DNA from: Chlorops oryzae
Lineage: Eukaryota > Arthropoda > Insecta > Diptera > Chloropidae
Length of the DNA stretch: 64,000 bases
Assembly (NCBI GenBank): GCA_020466095.1
Contig: CM035807.1
Coordinates: 9,768,697-9,832,696 of the forward strand
Direction of reading: 5' to 3'
Positions within the stretch are counted from its first letter, which is position 1; every line of letters starts with the position of its first letter. Positions 11,234 through 22,812 of the stretch are shown here, one piece after another. The position numbers were made by a program, and so were the translations under genes. Under the pieces are notes generated by a model. The model had not been told where the DNA came from. It searched no databases and saw only the letters and a program-made list of their open reading frames with translations.

Positions 11234-11735
11234 ATTCCCCGGAAGTAAAGAGAATGCAATTGATTAAAAAAGATCAGCAACAAAAGTGAAATTGAAAGCA
11301 GATCTTCGATAAGAGTGTGATTATTTTTATCATAAAAAAAAATAAATAAAATAATAAATCGGATGAAACTTAACCCCAATTGACCGAAAGATGTCAACTT
11401 TCTGAACTATATAGTTATGAACGAAGGTGGTTACTTTACAATTTCAGACCAATCGCGGAGTAGTTGTAGAGTAGTTGAAGTACGAATTAATTTCGGTTAA
11501 GAATTCATTGATGTATTTTTAACTTTTGCTATAAAGCAATTAACGAGAACCCCTACGGTACACAAAGCCATGATTTATAAGTAAAATATTTATTTTATTT
11601 ATTTAATTTATATAAAAAAAAACACAAAAGAAAAAACCGTTTAATTCCCCAAAACGACCACGTTTCTGCTTTATTACATTTAATATTTTGATATTTCAAG
11701 TTTTTTGTTTTTTGTTTTTTTTTTTGTCAACTTAC

Positions 11736-11833
11736 CCCGGTCCATAGTTGCAGACCCACAATTTATTGTATTTATACGAGTCTGTATATTCGGAATAGCC
11801 GCATCCGACTAAGCTCGTTTCACCCCAGACAAG
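11736..11833 (-). CDS. CAP-domain secreted protein, exon 4
   Basis: This 98-nt exon covers residues 151-182 plus two bases. It lies between a TTTGTGTTCAG acceptor (11834-11836) and a GTAAGT donor (11730-11735). It carries LVWGETSLVGCGYSEY, completing the CAP1 signature that starts with GHYSQ in exon 3. It also carries KLWVCNYGP, the start of the CAP2 signature. Incoming phase 0 and outgoing phase 2 match the neighbouring exons. The two cysteines (CGY and VCNY) are positions that usually form disulfides in CAP proteins. Confidence 0.93.
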
Positions 11834-11912
11834 CTGAACACAAACAGAAACACGATGAAAAAGAAGATTATTAGATAAATGCAAATAAGTTTGGAAAAAT
11901 CTAGAAATTTAC

Positions 11913-12073
11913 CTGAGAATAGTGACCGGTTTTGGGTGACCAAGCATCGCCGAATGAGTACTTTTGTACTTCATTGAACCAGCTTTGGATGCGGGATGGA
12001 AAGTCGCCATCTTCGGGTGCGAGAGGGGCTGTACTCCAGATGATTGCTAGATTTTGACCCATTGTAAAGCGAT
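11913..12073 (-). CDS. CAP-domain secreted protein, exon 3
   Basis: This 161-nt exon covers residues 97 (shared codon) to 150. A CCCCTTTCAG acceptor lies at 12074 upward and a GTAAAT donor at 11907-11912. It reads NRFTMGQNLAIIWST and then FPSRIQSWFNEVQKYSF, ending WSPKTGHYSQ. MGQNLA is the CAP4 position, with Gln where many CAP proteins have Glu. His147 in GHYSQ is the conserved CAP-cavity histidine. Incoming phase 1 and outgoing phase 0 fit exons 2 and 4. Confidence 0.93.
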
Positions 12074-13001
12074 CTGAAAGGGGTAAGCAGCAAGCGAATT
12101 GCGGAGGAATAAAGGGGAAGTCCCGGTATTAATAAAAATTTGTAAGAATAACTTAAACTTAGGAATATATATTTAATAGAAAAGCATTCGAAAAGAAAGG
12201 GTTAGTCATTTATTTAATTATGTATTTTTTTTTTTTATTATTATTTTGTGTTTACAACATTAGTTTGAGTTATTGTTAATAGCGTTCTACGGACTAGGGA
12301 TTAGTTAAAGTTCACGTTACCTGATTGAAGAGGATTTTTTATGTGAACTCAATAATCGTTGGGATTTTCATGCTGTTATTTGTCGATATTTGAAGTATCA
12401 CTTTATCAGTTATTATTATAAAGAATATATTATAGATCGAATTTACCATTGTACCGTATACCATAGAAATTGTAAATGTCTGCTTCTTTGCTTTCATTTG
12501 GCTTTAAGTGTCCTTCTGTGGATTTTTGCAAGCCTTTGTTTGTTTTTCATTGCTTACATTTATAAAAGTTAAGCGAATATAATTTTTTTTTTAAAGATTT
12601 GTACAATTTTAATTATGCATTGGAACGAAATTTATAAATACAAACTGTTATATTTATAAACTGTTATACTGTTATACAATTGCACTGTTATACAGCTTAA
12701 TATAGTTATTTACATGTTCGGCGATTAAATTTGTAAAGGAATTTTGTTTCCCTTTGTTTTTGTTAAATGTTATCCTCCATTAACCCATCGCAGGGGCTTT
12801 ACATTGAAATTTCGTATTTACATAAATTCTTCTAAGCGATTCAAATGTTTGCCCACAAAGTAAGTCATCTTGAAAGTGGGTAATTCAACAGTTGTAGTTG
12901 GTTTTTTTTTCTTTAAAATTGTCCATAGCCAGTTTGGTAATTTTGTATTAGAGAATCGATATATCTACAATATAAATAGATTTAGAAAATAGAAGACTTA
13001 C
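12074..13001 (-). other. CAP intron 2, nothing recognised
   Basis: This AT-rich intron holds T-runs and short CTGTTATA direct repeats near 12645-12690. I see no element ends. Confidence 0.6.
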
Positions 13002-13202
13002 TTATTGTTCGGTGAGGATCATGTCGGAATTCACAGTTATCAGCCCATTGTTGAGCGCGCAGAGCCAATTCATCATCCCAAACGATTTCACGCATATTCT
13101 CAGCACCCGGCTGACCTGGATAGCGTCCAGTAGCAACAAGTTGTCTTAGCCTATTGTGCTCATATAAGATTTGTTGTTTCTCTTCGCCAGTAATACCAGT
13201 TG
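13002..13202 (-). CDS. CAP-domain secreted protein, exon 2
   Basis: This 201-nt exon covers residues 30-96 plus one base. It lies between a TTCTGTTCTTATAG acceptor and a GTAAGT donor (12996-13001). It reads ATGITGEEKQQILYEHNRLR, the typical start of a mature insect CAP domain (helix 1, EHNRLR). It continues GRYPGQPGAENMREIVWDDELA and ends WADNCEFRHDPHRTI. The His in CEFRHDPH is another of the conserved cavity residues. The first two bases complete an Ala codon started by exon 1. The frame would open upstream into the intron, but the acceptor and the phase match set the boundary. Confidence 0.93.
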
Positions 13203-14074
13203 CTATAAGAACAGAAGAATACACAAAAAAAAAACGATTTTCAATTAAATTTATTGAACTTATTTTTTATTGTAGCTTAAAATCTGGTATAATCTGATTT
13301 GAAGGTCAAAGATCGCAATTTCTTGGCATAATTTCTCACACTTATATTTTTTACATTCTTTGAGGTTAGCGATAGCCAAGCTTACACTGAGCGACGTAAC
13401 CATATTTTATTAAAGCAATCGTTATCAGTCCTTTTGATTTTCGAGCAGTATCAAATAATTTCAAAAGAAAATGTAGTACAACATTTTGTTGGATGAAGGA
13501 TCATGTTTGAATTACATTTTTTCGTTCGTATCTCATTTGTTATAAGAGACTATAAGTATGTATTCATCTTAGAACTTTTTAAGCATTGCAAGCAGTCACC
13601 AAAACGGCAGTGACGAACATCGGATGAAGTCCATCCGATGGCTATTTTGCATGTCACAAGTGTCTATGGCCTATTTGCTTGAACGTAATTAAATTTTTTT
13701 ACATTTCTTCTTGTATGGTATTTTTTTGAATTTTTATAAAAATATCATTGTAAGTTTCAACTATGTCCGTGGTTGTTCAACAATTTAAATTTAAATCCAT
13801 TTTGAAAATTATCATTTCATTCAACCTTGAATATGTTGATTCAAGGAAAATTATTTTATTTATTTCACAAGAAAAATCTGGTTAAATTAATAAAATTCCT
13901 TGTGAAGCCGTTTTGTATAATTTCCTTTTGATTTTTAACCATTTTTGAGTGATTTGATACCTGTGTAACAGTTATTCAATTACGTATTATTTTTAGAGCA
14001 TCTACATTGTTTGACAAAAGAATAGATTCACACAGATAGTTTTGCTTGAAATTGTAGTGCTAAAAATTCAAAAA

Positions 14075-14226
14075 TAGTCGAAACTCTCTATAACGAACGA
14101 ACTTTATAAATTATAGTCAATTTCGCTACATTTTTAGTGCCTTTTTCCTCTATGAGTATAATGAATTCTCTCTATAACGAATATTTTTTCCGGTCCCTTG
14201 AAATTCGTAACAGAGAGTTTCGACTG
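14075..14226. mobile_element. pogo-like MITE block in copy A
   Basis: The ends are TAGTCGAAACTCTCTATAAC on the left and the inverted CAGTCGAAACTCTCTGTTAC on the right, with TA next to the right end. The middle has GGGACCGGAAAAAATATTCG on the minus strand, shared with the blocks at 19184-19327 and 20479-20622. Confidence 0.65.
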
Positions 14227-14640
14227 TACCAAAATTTATTATGGAAATTCTGTCACTATCGGGGAAAATTCAAATCGAAGAAGTCCTTCAAAGCGCATTT
14301 CGACTTAATATTCAAGAACGCATCAGAGTGTAGTATCAAATCGACATGAATGAACATATCGATCTATCCTTATGACTTCGACCAAAACTGAAAAATTCTT
14401 AAAGAGAACAACATAAGTAGATACGAAAGAATAAAACAAAAAATCCCCCAAGCAAAAGAAACCCAAAAACCTTTAAGCGATAATGAAATTTTCAAGGACA
14501 ACTGTCAGCGAAAATCGTCTTCCGTCTTGGGGAGCTTCAGCACTTTTGATCGTGCCACAACATGTCCAGATGCGTGTGTCGCACATGCATTTTGACTGTT
14601 GAATACTTGTGCACCTGTGTGTACATACATACCCTCTTAA
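14075..14640 (-). repeat. Dispersed repeat, copy A (inverted relative to B and C)
   Basis: On the minus strand this repeats the sequence of 18785-19329 and 20010-20624 closely. That includes the CACAGGTGCACAAG segment, CAACAGTCAAAATGCATG, AAGACGGAAGACGATTTTCG and the terminal MITE-like block. It is the best evidence that the unit is a mobile family and not only a local tandem duplication. Confidence 0.75.
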
Positions 14641-16138
14641 GACTGTAATACTTTTGTCCAAGACAAAAAATTTGGAAATATTTTCGCATAATATACTCCA
14701 AGCGTTAGTGAATTTTTCCTCCATCGAAATTTTCTTTCAAATATTCTTATCTTCATTGTAAGGACCCTTCGGCAAGGTGTTAAAAGTACTTAATATTTAT
14801 TATTTATTTCAACGAAAATGTAAAATGAATATAATTATCAAAATTGAATGGTTACACGAGAAATGTGAGAACGCCCACCATGAACGGGGAAAAAAGCATA
14901 CACATGGTAAACGCAATTACGCATTTTTATTGCGGGGCGGACTTGAGTAGAGAAGGAAGTGATTGACTTTTTAAATATGATGATGAACTTAAGCATGCAG
15001 CAGTTAAGATTTTGCTGAGATAAGCTTAAAATAAATATTTAACTTCTTCCCCGCCGCTCTTTAAATAAACTGAAAGAAAGATAAAAAAAACAAAAAAAAA
15101 ACAAGAAGACGAATTTATTGCCTACTGGTATTTTTGGGCTTACACTCGTAATATATAATTTTATTTATATATATTTTATAATTTTTCGATATTTATTTTT
15201 CGCATTTATCAAAATCAGTTTTCAAAGCATGGTGCGTTAATTTTTTTGTTCATGACTTTAAATAGAATTTCGCGCTCAGTTTGACAATTTTTTTTCTAAA
15301 CGCTTTGAAGTGTGAATAAAAGTGTGAAAATGATTTGAACTTTTTAGACAAAATTTGCTTCTTTTTAGATTAAAAAAAAAAAGCGAAAAACGAAAGCAAT
15401 CAAATGAAATTATAAATGATTTGCAAATATTCGCTAATCCATAGTTTTATTATCACACTTTGTCGATTCAGTAACCTTTCCTTCTTTCGGATGCCACATG
15501 GAAGATTCTTTTGTATTGGAAATCGAAATTTTGTCGCTTGATTGGACTGGTGCGCATGATCGTAACAGTTCAAGGTTCTTTTGATTTTTTTTTTTTTAAT
15601 TTTTTTGGTTTATTTTTGCTCAAAAAATTTCATTGCTTTTATAACAGATTTCTGGTTTATATTTTATCGGCGTATCGCTTGAAGAAATGTCTTAAGAATA
15701 TTTAAGCAGAAATTATTTAATTCCATACCAAATTTGTATGCTATTCACAAATTTGGATTCGAGACAATTTTTTATTGCCGTCTATTGCAATCGCTTTTTC
15801 GATGATTAATAAAAAGAGAATAGTGTATGGTAATGGAAGGTAGAATATTGCGAAGCAATGGAAGAGAATAAAAAAGATGCTAACAACCTTCAAAACAAAA
15901 CAACAAAAAAAATGTTCTGTTATTTTTTCCAAACTTTTTTTTTTTTTTTTTTTGCTCATCTTGAGAGCATCGTGACTGTCAGCTTCAAAAACTGCAAATT
16001 TGTTTGAATAAAAAAAAAAATTGCTATTTAAAATAAAAGTATAATATTTCAAAAGACTGATACATTTTAAGAAAGAGAAGAACTGTTTCAGTATTTTTGG
16101 GTCCAAATAGATTAAGCTAAGTAGTAGAAAGCTAGTCT

Positions 16139-16139
<1 letters not shown>

Positions 16140-16169
<30 letters not shown>
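16140..16169. repeat. A30 homopolymer
   Basis: An uninterrupted A-run of about 30 bases. It could be a relic poly(A) tail or simple slippage; no retrotransposon body is recognisable just before it. Confidence 0.8.
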
Positions 16170-16170
<1 letters not shown>

Positions 16171-16377
16171 AGGAATGAGCAAAGCTTATTTTTTATTGGT
16201 TTTGAATAAACAAATTGCCACGAGCCATATTGTTCCGTTTAACCCATTCGATTCTAGTGTATTTAAATGAAGACAGTCCCAAGAACGATAGATTTTCTCC
16301 GGAGTTTTTATGAATATATATTTTTTGAATAAATGTCTTGCCTTTTGTAATATTAAGCTTCAAGAATTACCTATCTT

Positions 16378-16494
16378 CAGTCTAAACTCTCTAGGAAGAC
16401 AAGTTTTCTCCTATAGCGAATTTTCTCAAGGGTTTTTCGCTACATTTTAAGTGCCTTTTTTTTATCTATGAGTATAATGAATTCTTTCTTTAGT
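16378..16494. mobile_element. Truncated pogo-like MITE
   Basis: It begins CAGTCTAAACTCTCTAGG. It runs through TTTTCGCTACATTTTAAGTGCC and ATGAGTATAATGAATTCT, matching the left part of the 14075-14226 block. It is cut off where the SINE target duplication starts at 16495. Confidence 0.55.
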
Positions 16495-16508
16495 TAGTCC
16501 ACCCTCAA

Positions 16509-17394
16509 TGGCTCTGGGATAGCGTAGGGGATGCGTGCTATGGTCTTGATCCCAGGGAGGGACAGGCGAAACGGAGTGTAATGTTCCAAGCCTAGCACTG
16601 GTTTTTCAAAAATCGCATGTTAGGGGCACACTACATAAAAAGACATACACTCACACAAACACAAGAAAACCTCCTTGGTATCACAATGGGCCTATTACAC
16701 TAGTTTACAAATAGTTATTTTTGGCGTGTTCAGGAGATCTCAATGCACTTTTCCCATAGAATTTGGCCTTCTTAACACGAAAATAATATTAAAAAATTTT
16801 TTCATGGGAGCGTTTATTTTACATTAATTTTTTAAAAAAGAAATTTTTTTTTCGGAGATATTATAGATTTTTTGAGCAGAACTCGGCCATGCATCGACCA
16901 ATTCAAATAAAGTACCAATTAAACTAAAGAAAACTAACGCCTCTAAGACTCTTTCCTACATAGTTTTAAGATTGGTAAGGAAACTAAGATTTTGTAGACC
17001 TATAAACCTAAAAAAAATATTTTTGTAGCAAAAATACATGTTTCTTTTTCATTTATCGGCATCTAAAAAATAGATTCCAAATAGACAATTTTTTTTTACT
17101 TTTTTGATTTAAAGGTAGGTCCTTACCCAACAAAACAGTATATTAGTTTTTAAAATCTATGAATAAATGGCGAAGTTATAACTTTATAAGTGAGGGGATA
17201 AAGCCAATATTTTTTCAAATTTAAATTTTTTTAAAATTAATATAAAATAAACGCTCCCATGAAAAAATTTTTTAATATTATTTTCGTGTTCAGAAGGCCA
17301 AAGTCCATGGGAAAAGTGCATTGAGTTCTCTTGAACAAAATGGCTGTAAACTAGTGTTAACAGCCTAAGTGGCAGCCACTTCAACCTACCTACC
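16509..17394 (+). mobile_element. tRNA-derived SINE split by a later insertion
   Basis: The SINE body is 16509-16697 plus 17360-17394, about 224 bp once the inserted element is set aside. The 14-bp target duplication TAGTCCACCCTCAA is perfect at 16495-16508 and 17395-17408, which proves retroposition. The 5' part carries a degraded Pol III head (GGTCTTGATCCCAGG as B-box-like). The 3' part has the family tail GGCCTA...GTGGCAGCCACTTCAACCTA, also seen at 29.2, 43.3 and 53.5 kb. Confidence 0.85.
16698..17356. mobile_element. CACTA-type inverted-repeat element nested in the SINE
   Basis: The element begins CACTAGTTTACA and ends with its reverse complement. The inverted arms extend about 150 bp with high identity; both contain CAATGCACTTTTCCCAT and TTTTTTCATGGGAGCGTTTA. 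A 3-bp target duplication TTA lies on each side (16695-16697 and 17357-17359). The CACTA start and 3-bp duplication point to a CACTA/EnSpm-like MITE; PIF/Harbinger also makes TTA duplications. No transposase is visible. It lies inside the SINE and is therefore the younger insertion. Confidence 0.8.
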
Positions 17395-18469
17395 TAGTCC
17401 ACCCTCAACGTCAATGACTGCCTTAAAGATGATTTGGTATAAATATAAGCAACTTATCGGCTCTAATTTATTAACCAAGGTTGTTTTAGAGCTTCCTTTA
17501 AAAATTCTTTGCTTTTGGAATACGAGGAATCAATATTTCTTGCTACAAATTCACAAACGTATTGAATCTGATCTAAATCGGTTGTTCTGGGAGGACTAAA
17601 AAAGCTTACGTGGAGCATAATACTGCAATAAATCTTTGCCTGAACGCCTTCAATGCCTTATAAGATCAAAAAATTCAAATAGATTCAAAATAAGTGAGCC
17701 AAACTTAGCCGCTAGTATTGCTACAGCATGTTCGACTCAAAACCTTCTTCTTTGTGTTCACGCTTGTCTGTGGAAGGGTTAAATTTGTTCATTTCTTCCA
17801 AAAGTATATTATTTCCAATTACATACCAAATAAGTATGAAAAACTTCAACTTCGAACTTTTTATCATCTATTGAAATATATATCTTAAATGACCTCTGGC
17901 TCAAATACTTAAAGATACTGATTTCAGAATGAAAAACTTTGATCGGTTCGCCCACTTTAAAAGTAGAAATAACTAAATCATGGCAAAAAACAAAAATATT
18001 TTATTCCAATCGTTTGGCGATAGTGGGTTAACAGTTCAATGCCTATACAAAAGATATTTATTGATTGATTATCAAATCAAAAATGCATGCTCAATTCGAT
18101 TAAGTTTATTTATAAAACTGAATATAACTTAACTTTTTTTCCCTTTCCACAAATATAATTCATATCGTAAGTAGGAATTAAAAAAAATTTTTTTTTTTTT
18201 AATTACGCTTAATTATGAAAATCATGTTGACAAATTGATCATAAAACTGTCTGTCTTAGCCTTTTTGTTTTTTTTTTTTTTTTCGTAAATATTGATACAT
18301 TAAAGCATTAAAAACGACTCTAAAGAGAACCATTTACTCAATGAAATATGACAGAAACCGCACAACTGGGGCCCTTTTTTTGTTAAGGCAATGCGCGCAG
18401 GCTTAGCCTTTAAAAAATGTTGACAGTAAAATATCAACAAGTTTTAGTTGCTCTTGGCAGGCTTGTCGG

Positions 18470-19545
18470 CGGTCTTTATTATTTAAGCAGCATGCTTGAT
18501 AAATTTATAAACTTAACGTGACTTGTTTTATTCGCATTTAAATTGTTGTTTTTTTCGTTTTTCGGTTTTTGAAACTACGAACTATGGGAACACCTTTAGG
18601 TATATTTAAAATTTTATTATTATTTTTTTTTTTTTTTTTGGTTTTTCCTCTTAATGGAAGACAAAATGCGTTAATTTCGATATGAGATTATGCCGGTCTA
18701 GCTTTAAGACTCGGAGAGTGATATAATGAAGTTGGCAAAAAGTGCCGACATTTATGTTAACAAGTGGTAATGCACACACACACACATACACACAGGTGCA
18801 CAAGTGTTCAACAGTCAAAATGCATGTGCGCCACACGCATCTGGACATGTTGTGGCACGATCAAAAGTGCTGAAGCTCCCCAAGACGGAAGACGATTTTC
18901 GCTGACAGTTGTCCTTGAAAATTTCATTATCGCTTAAAGGTTTTTGGGTTTCTTTTGCTTGGGGGATTTTTTGTTTTATTCTTTCGTATCTACTTATGTT
19001 GTTCTCTTTAAGAATTTTTCAGTTTTGGTGGAAGTCATAAGGATAGATCGATATGTTCATTCATGTCAATTTGATACCACACTCTGATGCGTTCTTGAAT
19101 ATTAAGTCGAAATGCGCTTTGAAGGACTTCTTCGATTTGAATTTTCCCCGGTAGTGACAGAATTTCCATAATAAATTTTGGTACAGTCGAAACTTTCTGT
19201 TACGAATTTCAAGGGACCGGAAAAAATATTCGTTATAGAGAGAATTCATTATACTCATAGAGGAAAAAGGCACTAGAAATGCTGCCAAAAAGTCTTGAGA
19301 GAATTTTGCTATAGAGAGATTCGACTGTATATATGTACTCATATAGTTTTTTTCTACACAAAAGATCATTTAGGTCGTCGTGCTCTTATAAATAATAATA
19401 TATTTTTTCGTACTGTCCTCGATTGCAGCGTAATTATTTCAGAATAATAAGTAGTATGTACTTATTTTGAGTTTTAAATAAAATCCTCAAGTTGAGATAA
19501 GTACACCCTTGGACTCATAGAAGCCCGGTTAGATGACGAATAAAT
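18470..19545 (+). repeat. Dispersed repeat, copy B
   Basis: Copy B shares with copy C long near-identical stretches: GAAACTACGAACTATGGGAA, TTCGATATGAGATTATGCCG, a CA-repeat, AAGACGGAAGACGATTTTC, the MITE block, GTCGTCGTGCTCTTATAAAT and AGAAGCCCGGTTAGA. It is not obviously coding. The orientation is opposite to copy A. Confidence 0.8.
19184..19327. mobile_element. pogo-like MITE, 144 bp, in copy B
   Basis: It begins CAGTCGAAACTTTCTGTTAC and ends with the inverted CAGTCGAATCTCTCTATAGC. TA lies on both sides (19182-19183, 19328-19329). Because it occupies the same place in copies A, B and C, it may be an internal part of the larger family, not an independent later insertion. Confidence 0.75.
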
Positions 19546-19689
19546 GTTTTTATTTAAGGGGTCCTTCTGGTCTAGAATTTTTTGAAAATTGATTTTTTTT
19601 TAATATATTTCGGAAGAATAGACTTTTAAGAATATGCTGGCAAAGTTTCGTGAAGATATTGACAATATTTGTTTTGCTACAGCCTTTGT

Positions 19690-20880
19690 CAGAGGTTTAG
19701 AACAGCAGGCAGCGCTTGATAAAATTTTAACCGTTGACTTGTTTTATTCGCTTTTAAATTGTTGTTTTTTCGTTTTTAAACGGTTTTTGAAACTACGAAC
19801 TATGGGAACACCTTTAGGTATTATTAAAATTTATTATTATTTCTTTTATGAAAATTTTTTTAAGGTTTTTCCTCTTAAATGGAAGACAAAATGCGTTAAT
19901 TTCGATATGAGATTATGCCGGTCTAGCTTTAAGACTCGGAGAGTGATATAATGAAGTTGGCAAAAAGTGCCGACATTTATGTTAACAAGTGGTAATGCAC
20001 ACACACACAAACACATGTGCACAAGTTTTCAACAGTCAAAATGCATGTGCGCACACGCATCTGGACATGTTGTGGCACGATCAAAAGTGCTGAAGCTCCC
20101 CAAGACGGAAGACGATTTTCAGCTGACAGTTGTCCTTGAAAATTTCATTATCGCTTAAAAGGTTTTTGGGTTTATTTTGCTTGGGGGATTTTTTTGTTTT
20201 ATTCTTTCGTATCTACTTATGTTGTTCTCTTTAAGAATTTTTCAGTTTTGGTCGAAGTCATAAGGATAGATCGATATGTTCATTCATGTCAATTTGATAC
20301 TACACTCTGATGCGTTCTTTGAATAAAGTAAAGGCTCTGAGATCTGAATTGAATGTCTTCCAATTAAAGTGTTACGTTTCCTCATTCGGAATTTGCTAAT
20401 TATGCCCCGATATTGTGAGCAGGAACTTTTTTTTCTGTTTCTTTAAGCATTGAGTACGTGAATTTCCATAATAAATTATGTCGTAAGAAACTTTCTGTTA
20501 CGAATTTCAAGGGACCGGAAATAAATTCGTTATAGAGAGAATTATTATACTCATAGGAAAAAGGCACTAGAAATGCTGCCAAAAATGTCTTGAGAGAATT
20601 TTGCTATAGATAGATTCGACTGTATATATGTGTTTCATATAGTTTTTTCTCTACACAAAAGATCATTAGGTCGTCGTGCTCTTATAAATAATAATATATT
20701 TTTTCCGTACTGTCCTCGATTGCAGCGTAATTATTTCAGAATAATAATAGTCTACTTATTTGGAGTTTTAAATAAAATCCTCAAGTTGAGAAAAATAAAA
20801 GAAATAAAAATTTAATTTAACCCTTATTTTCGGTCCCTGATAAGTACACCATTTGACTCATAGAAGCCCGGTTAGAAGAA
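19690..20880 (+). repeat. Dispersed repeat, copy C (direct duplicate of B)
   Basis: Copy C repeats copy B in direct orientation about 1.2 kb downstream. Differences are an indel in the T-run, a replaced segment at about 20330-20460 and an added AT-rich stretch near 20790-20850. The replaced segment resembles 21415-21575 (GAATGTCTTCCAATT and TTTCTTTAAG-CATTGAG words). The copy continues past the foldback, at 21313 onward, with the AAATGTTTTTTATTTA sequence that follows directly in copy B. Confidence 0.75.
20479..20622. mobile_element. pogo-like MITE block in copy C, left end decayed
   Basis: The right end CTATAGATAGATTCGACTG is intact and followed by TA. The left end has lost its CAGTCG start (TCGTAAGAAACTTTCTG). 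The interior matches 19184-19327. Confidence 0.65.
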
Positions 20881-20887
20881 GATTTAT

Positions 20888-21312
20888 GGGCCAAAATTCT
20901 TTTTAATCTTAACTTCTGTCCTTGTCAATGAAATTCAGTTTTTTCTGAAGGAGCAAACCAAATTAATAAAAATTAGTTTTAACAAAAAAATTGTAATAAC
21001 GTAATAAAATACTCTAGTCGAATTGAAAAATCAATTAAAAACCAAAAATTTAATTTTTTTCCTTCGCAATTTACGGTAACATTGTTGTCTTTTCTTTGTC
21101 TTGCCAAACAAGACAACAATGTTAGTGTAATTTGCGAGTAAACAAGATAGAAGTTTGTAATATTCGATTTTTTCCAATTGGACTAAATTTTTTAAAAAAA
21201 TATTAATAAAATTTTAAGGTAAAATTTATTTTAATTAATTTGATTTGCTCTTTTACAAACACTGAATTTCGTTGACAGTCAGAAATTTAGGCATTAAAAA
21301 GAATTTTGGCCC
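20888..21312. repeat. 425-bp long foldback (palindromic element)
   Basis: Arms of about 210 bp are inverted copies of each other. Both begin GGGCCAAAATTCTTTTTAAT and end in AACATTGTTGTCTT, with only a few bases of centre. AATTTACGGTAACATTG and AATTTGCGAG...CTAACATTG show the drift between the arms. In copy B the flanking sequences are continuous, so the foldback was inserted into copy C. A transcript would form one long hairpin. Confidence 0.8.
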
Positions 21313-22812
21313 AAATGTTTTTTATTTATGGCATTGTGAGGAGCAACAATAATCTTATTCTTTTAGGCTGAGAACGTATTTGATGTAAATATTGTGCAGG
21401 CCTAAAGAAAAAGTGCCTCTGATGTTTCTGAACTTAGAATGTCTTCCAATTCAAAGGTGTTTTCGAAAGATTTTCCCTTCAATTCGTGAATGTCTCGCTA
21501 GACATTATGGCGCCGCAGATATTGCTGGAGGCCGAGAGGAACGTTTTTTTTTTCTATTTTTCTTTAAGACATTGAGAGTGACGTGTCGATGATTAATTTG
21601 AACTAATCATGCTCGAAAACAAGTTTGCATTTTTTCTTCTTCGTTCTTTTGATAATGAGAAGAATTTATTGAAATTTTTTTTCCCCATCGTATGGAAGCA
21701 AAAACCAAAAAAAAAAAAAATATTTTATTTAGAAATTACAAAAAATTTTTTGGTTTTTTTTTTTTTTGCTGATGGTTTATATTTATAGCTCAACGAAAAA
21801 GAAAGTCATAAACATTTTGCCATCATTATTAAAATATTAAGTTTCTTCCTTCGAATTGAATTTTTTTTCTTGCTGTCAGAAACATAATCAATTCATCCAT
21901 AATTAATCGAAACTAATTATTTTGTTGCTTATGCCGAGAACACGTGAAAGAGTTTGAGTTTTCAGTTTCATTTAAAAAATTTCCGGTTAAAAAAAAAAAA
22001 GTTGGCAGGTATCAGGTTGCGGAAACTGGTAATTCATCTTTTATTTGATTGTTAATGCCACAATGTCTCTCAATGAATTTTTGTTTTTTTTTTGTTTTTT
22101 TTTTTTTTTTTAAAAAAAAATTAAAGCTTAATTGCGAAAACATTTTACCAATTAGTCATGTGTATATCTGTAAGAACGAAATATCATTTATTCAATTACA
22201 AAGAGAAAAATAATGAAATTCAGATTCGTTTTGTAATTATTCAATTAATTAATATTCAGAGTTTGATTTAAAAATCAAAATCAATGAATTTGACGAGTTA
22301 ATTCAATGCGACAATTTAGAACTGGTTTATGAGTTATTTTATTGCCAGACGTTAATGAAATGTTTTAGTAAAAAAATATAAAAAAAAAAAAAAAATCAAA
22401 AATTATATTAAATTGAATTTCGAATACATATTGTGCATGCGTATGCAATTGGAGGAATAAAAAGGCAATTAAAGCCTTTTTTCTTAAGAAAATTTATATC
22501 ATTATTGATTAAGATCGTGCAGCAATGCCGATTTCAATACCGATACGTAATTTCATATCTAATGTTAAAAATTAACCCATTCTAGCCCACCCAAAGACAC
22601 ATTTTCTCTTATAGAATTTGATTTTTTATTTGTTAAAATTTATTCCGGTCATTGGAATATTATTGAACGTTATTTAATGACCATCCGTCAAGATCAGCGG
22701 CGCCATAAGGTCTCGCAAGTGAATGGCAGCTAAGTATATCATCATTTTGAATTTAATTGACTATTAACGGTCTTATAACAGTAAGAAAAATTCAAAAGTT
22801 AGAATTTTTAAT

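Noticed and set aside
19634..19951. 105-residue frame at the start of repeat copy C
   Set aside because: The frame is not preserved in copy B, so it is not a conserved product of the repeat.
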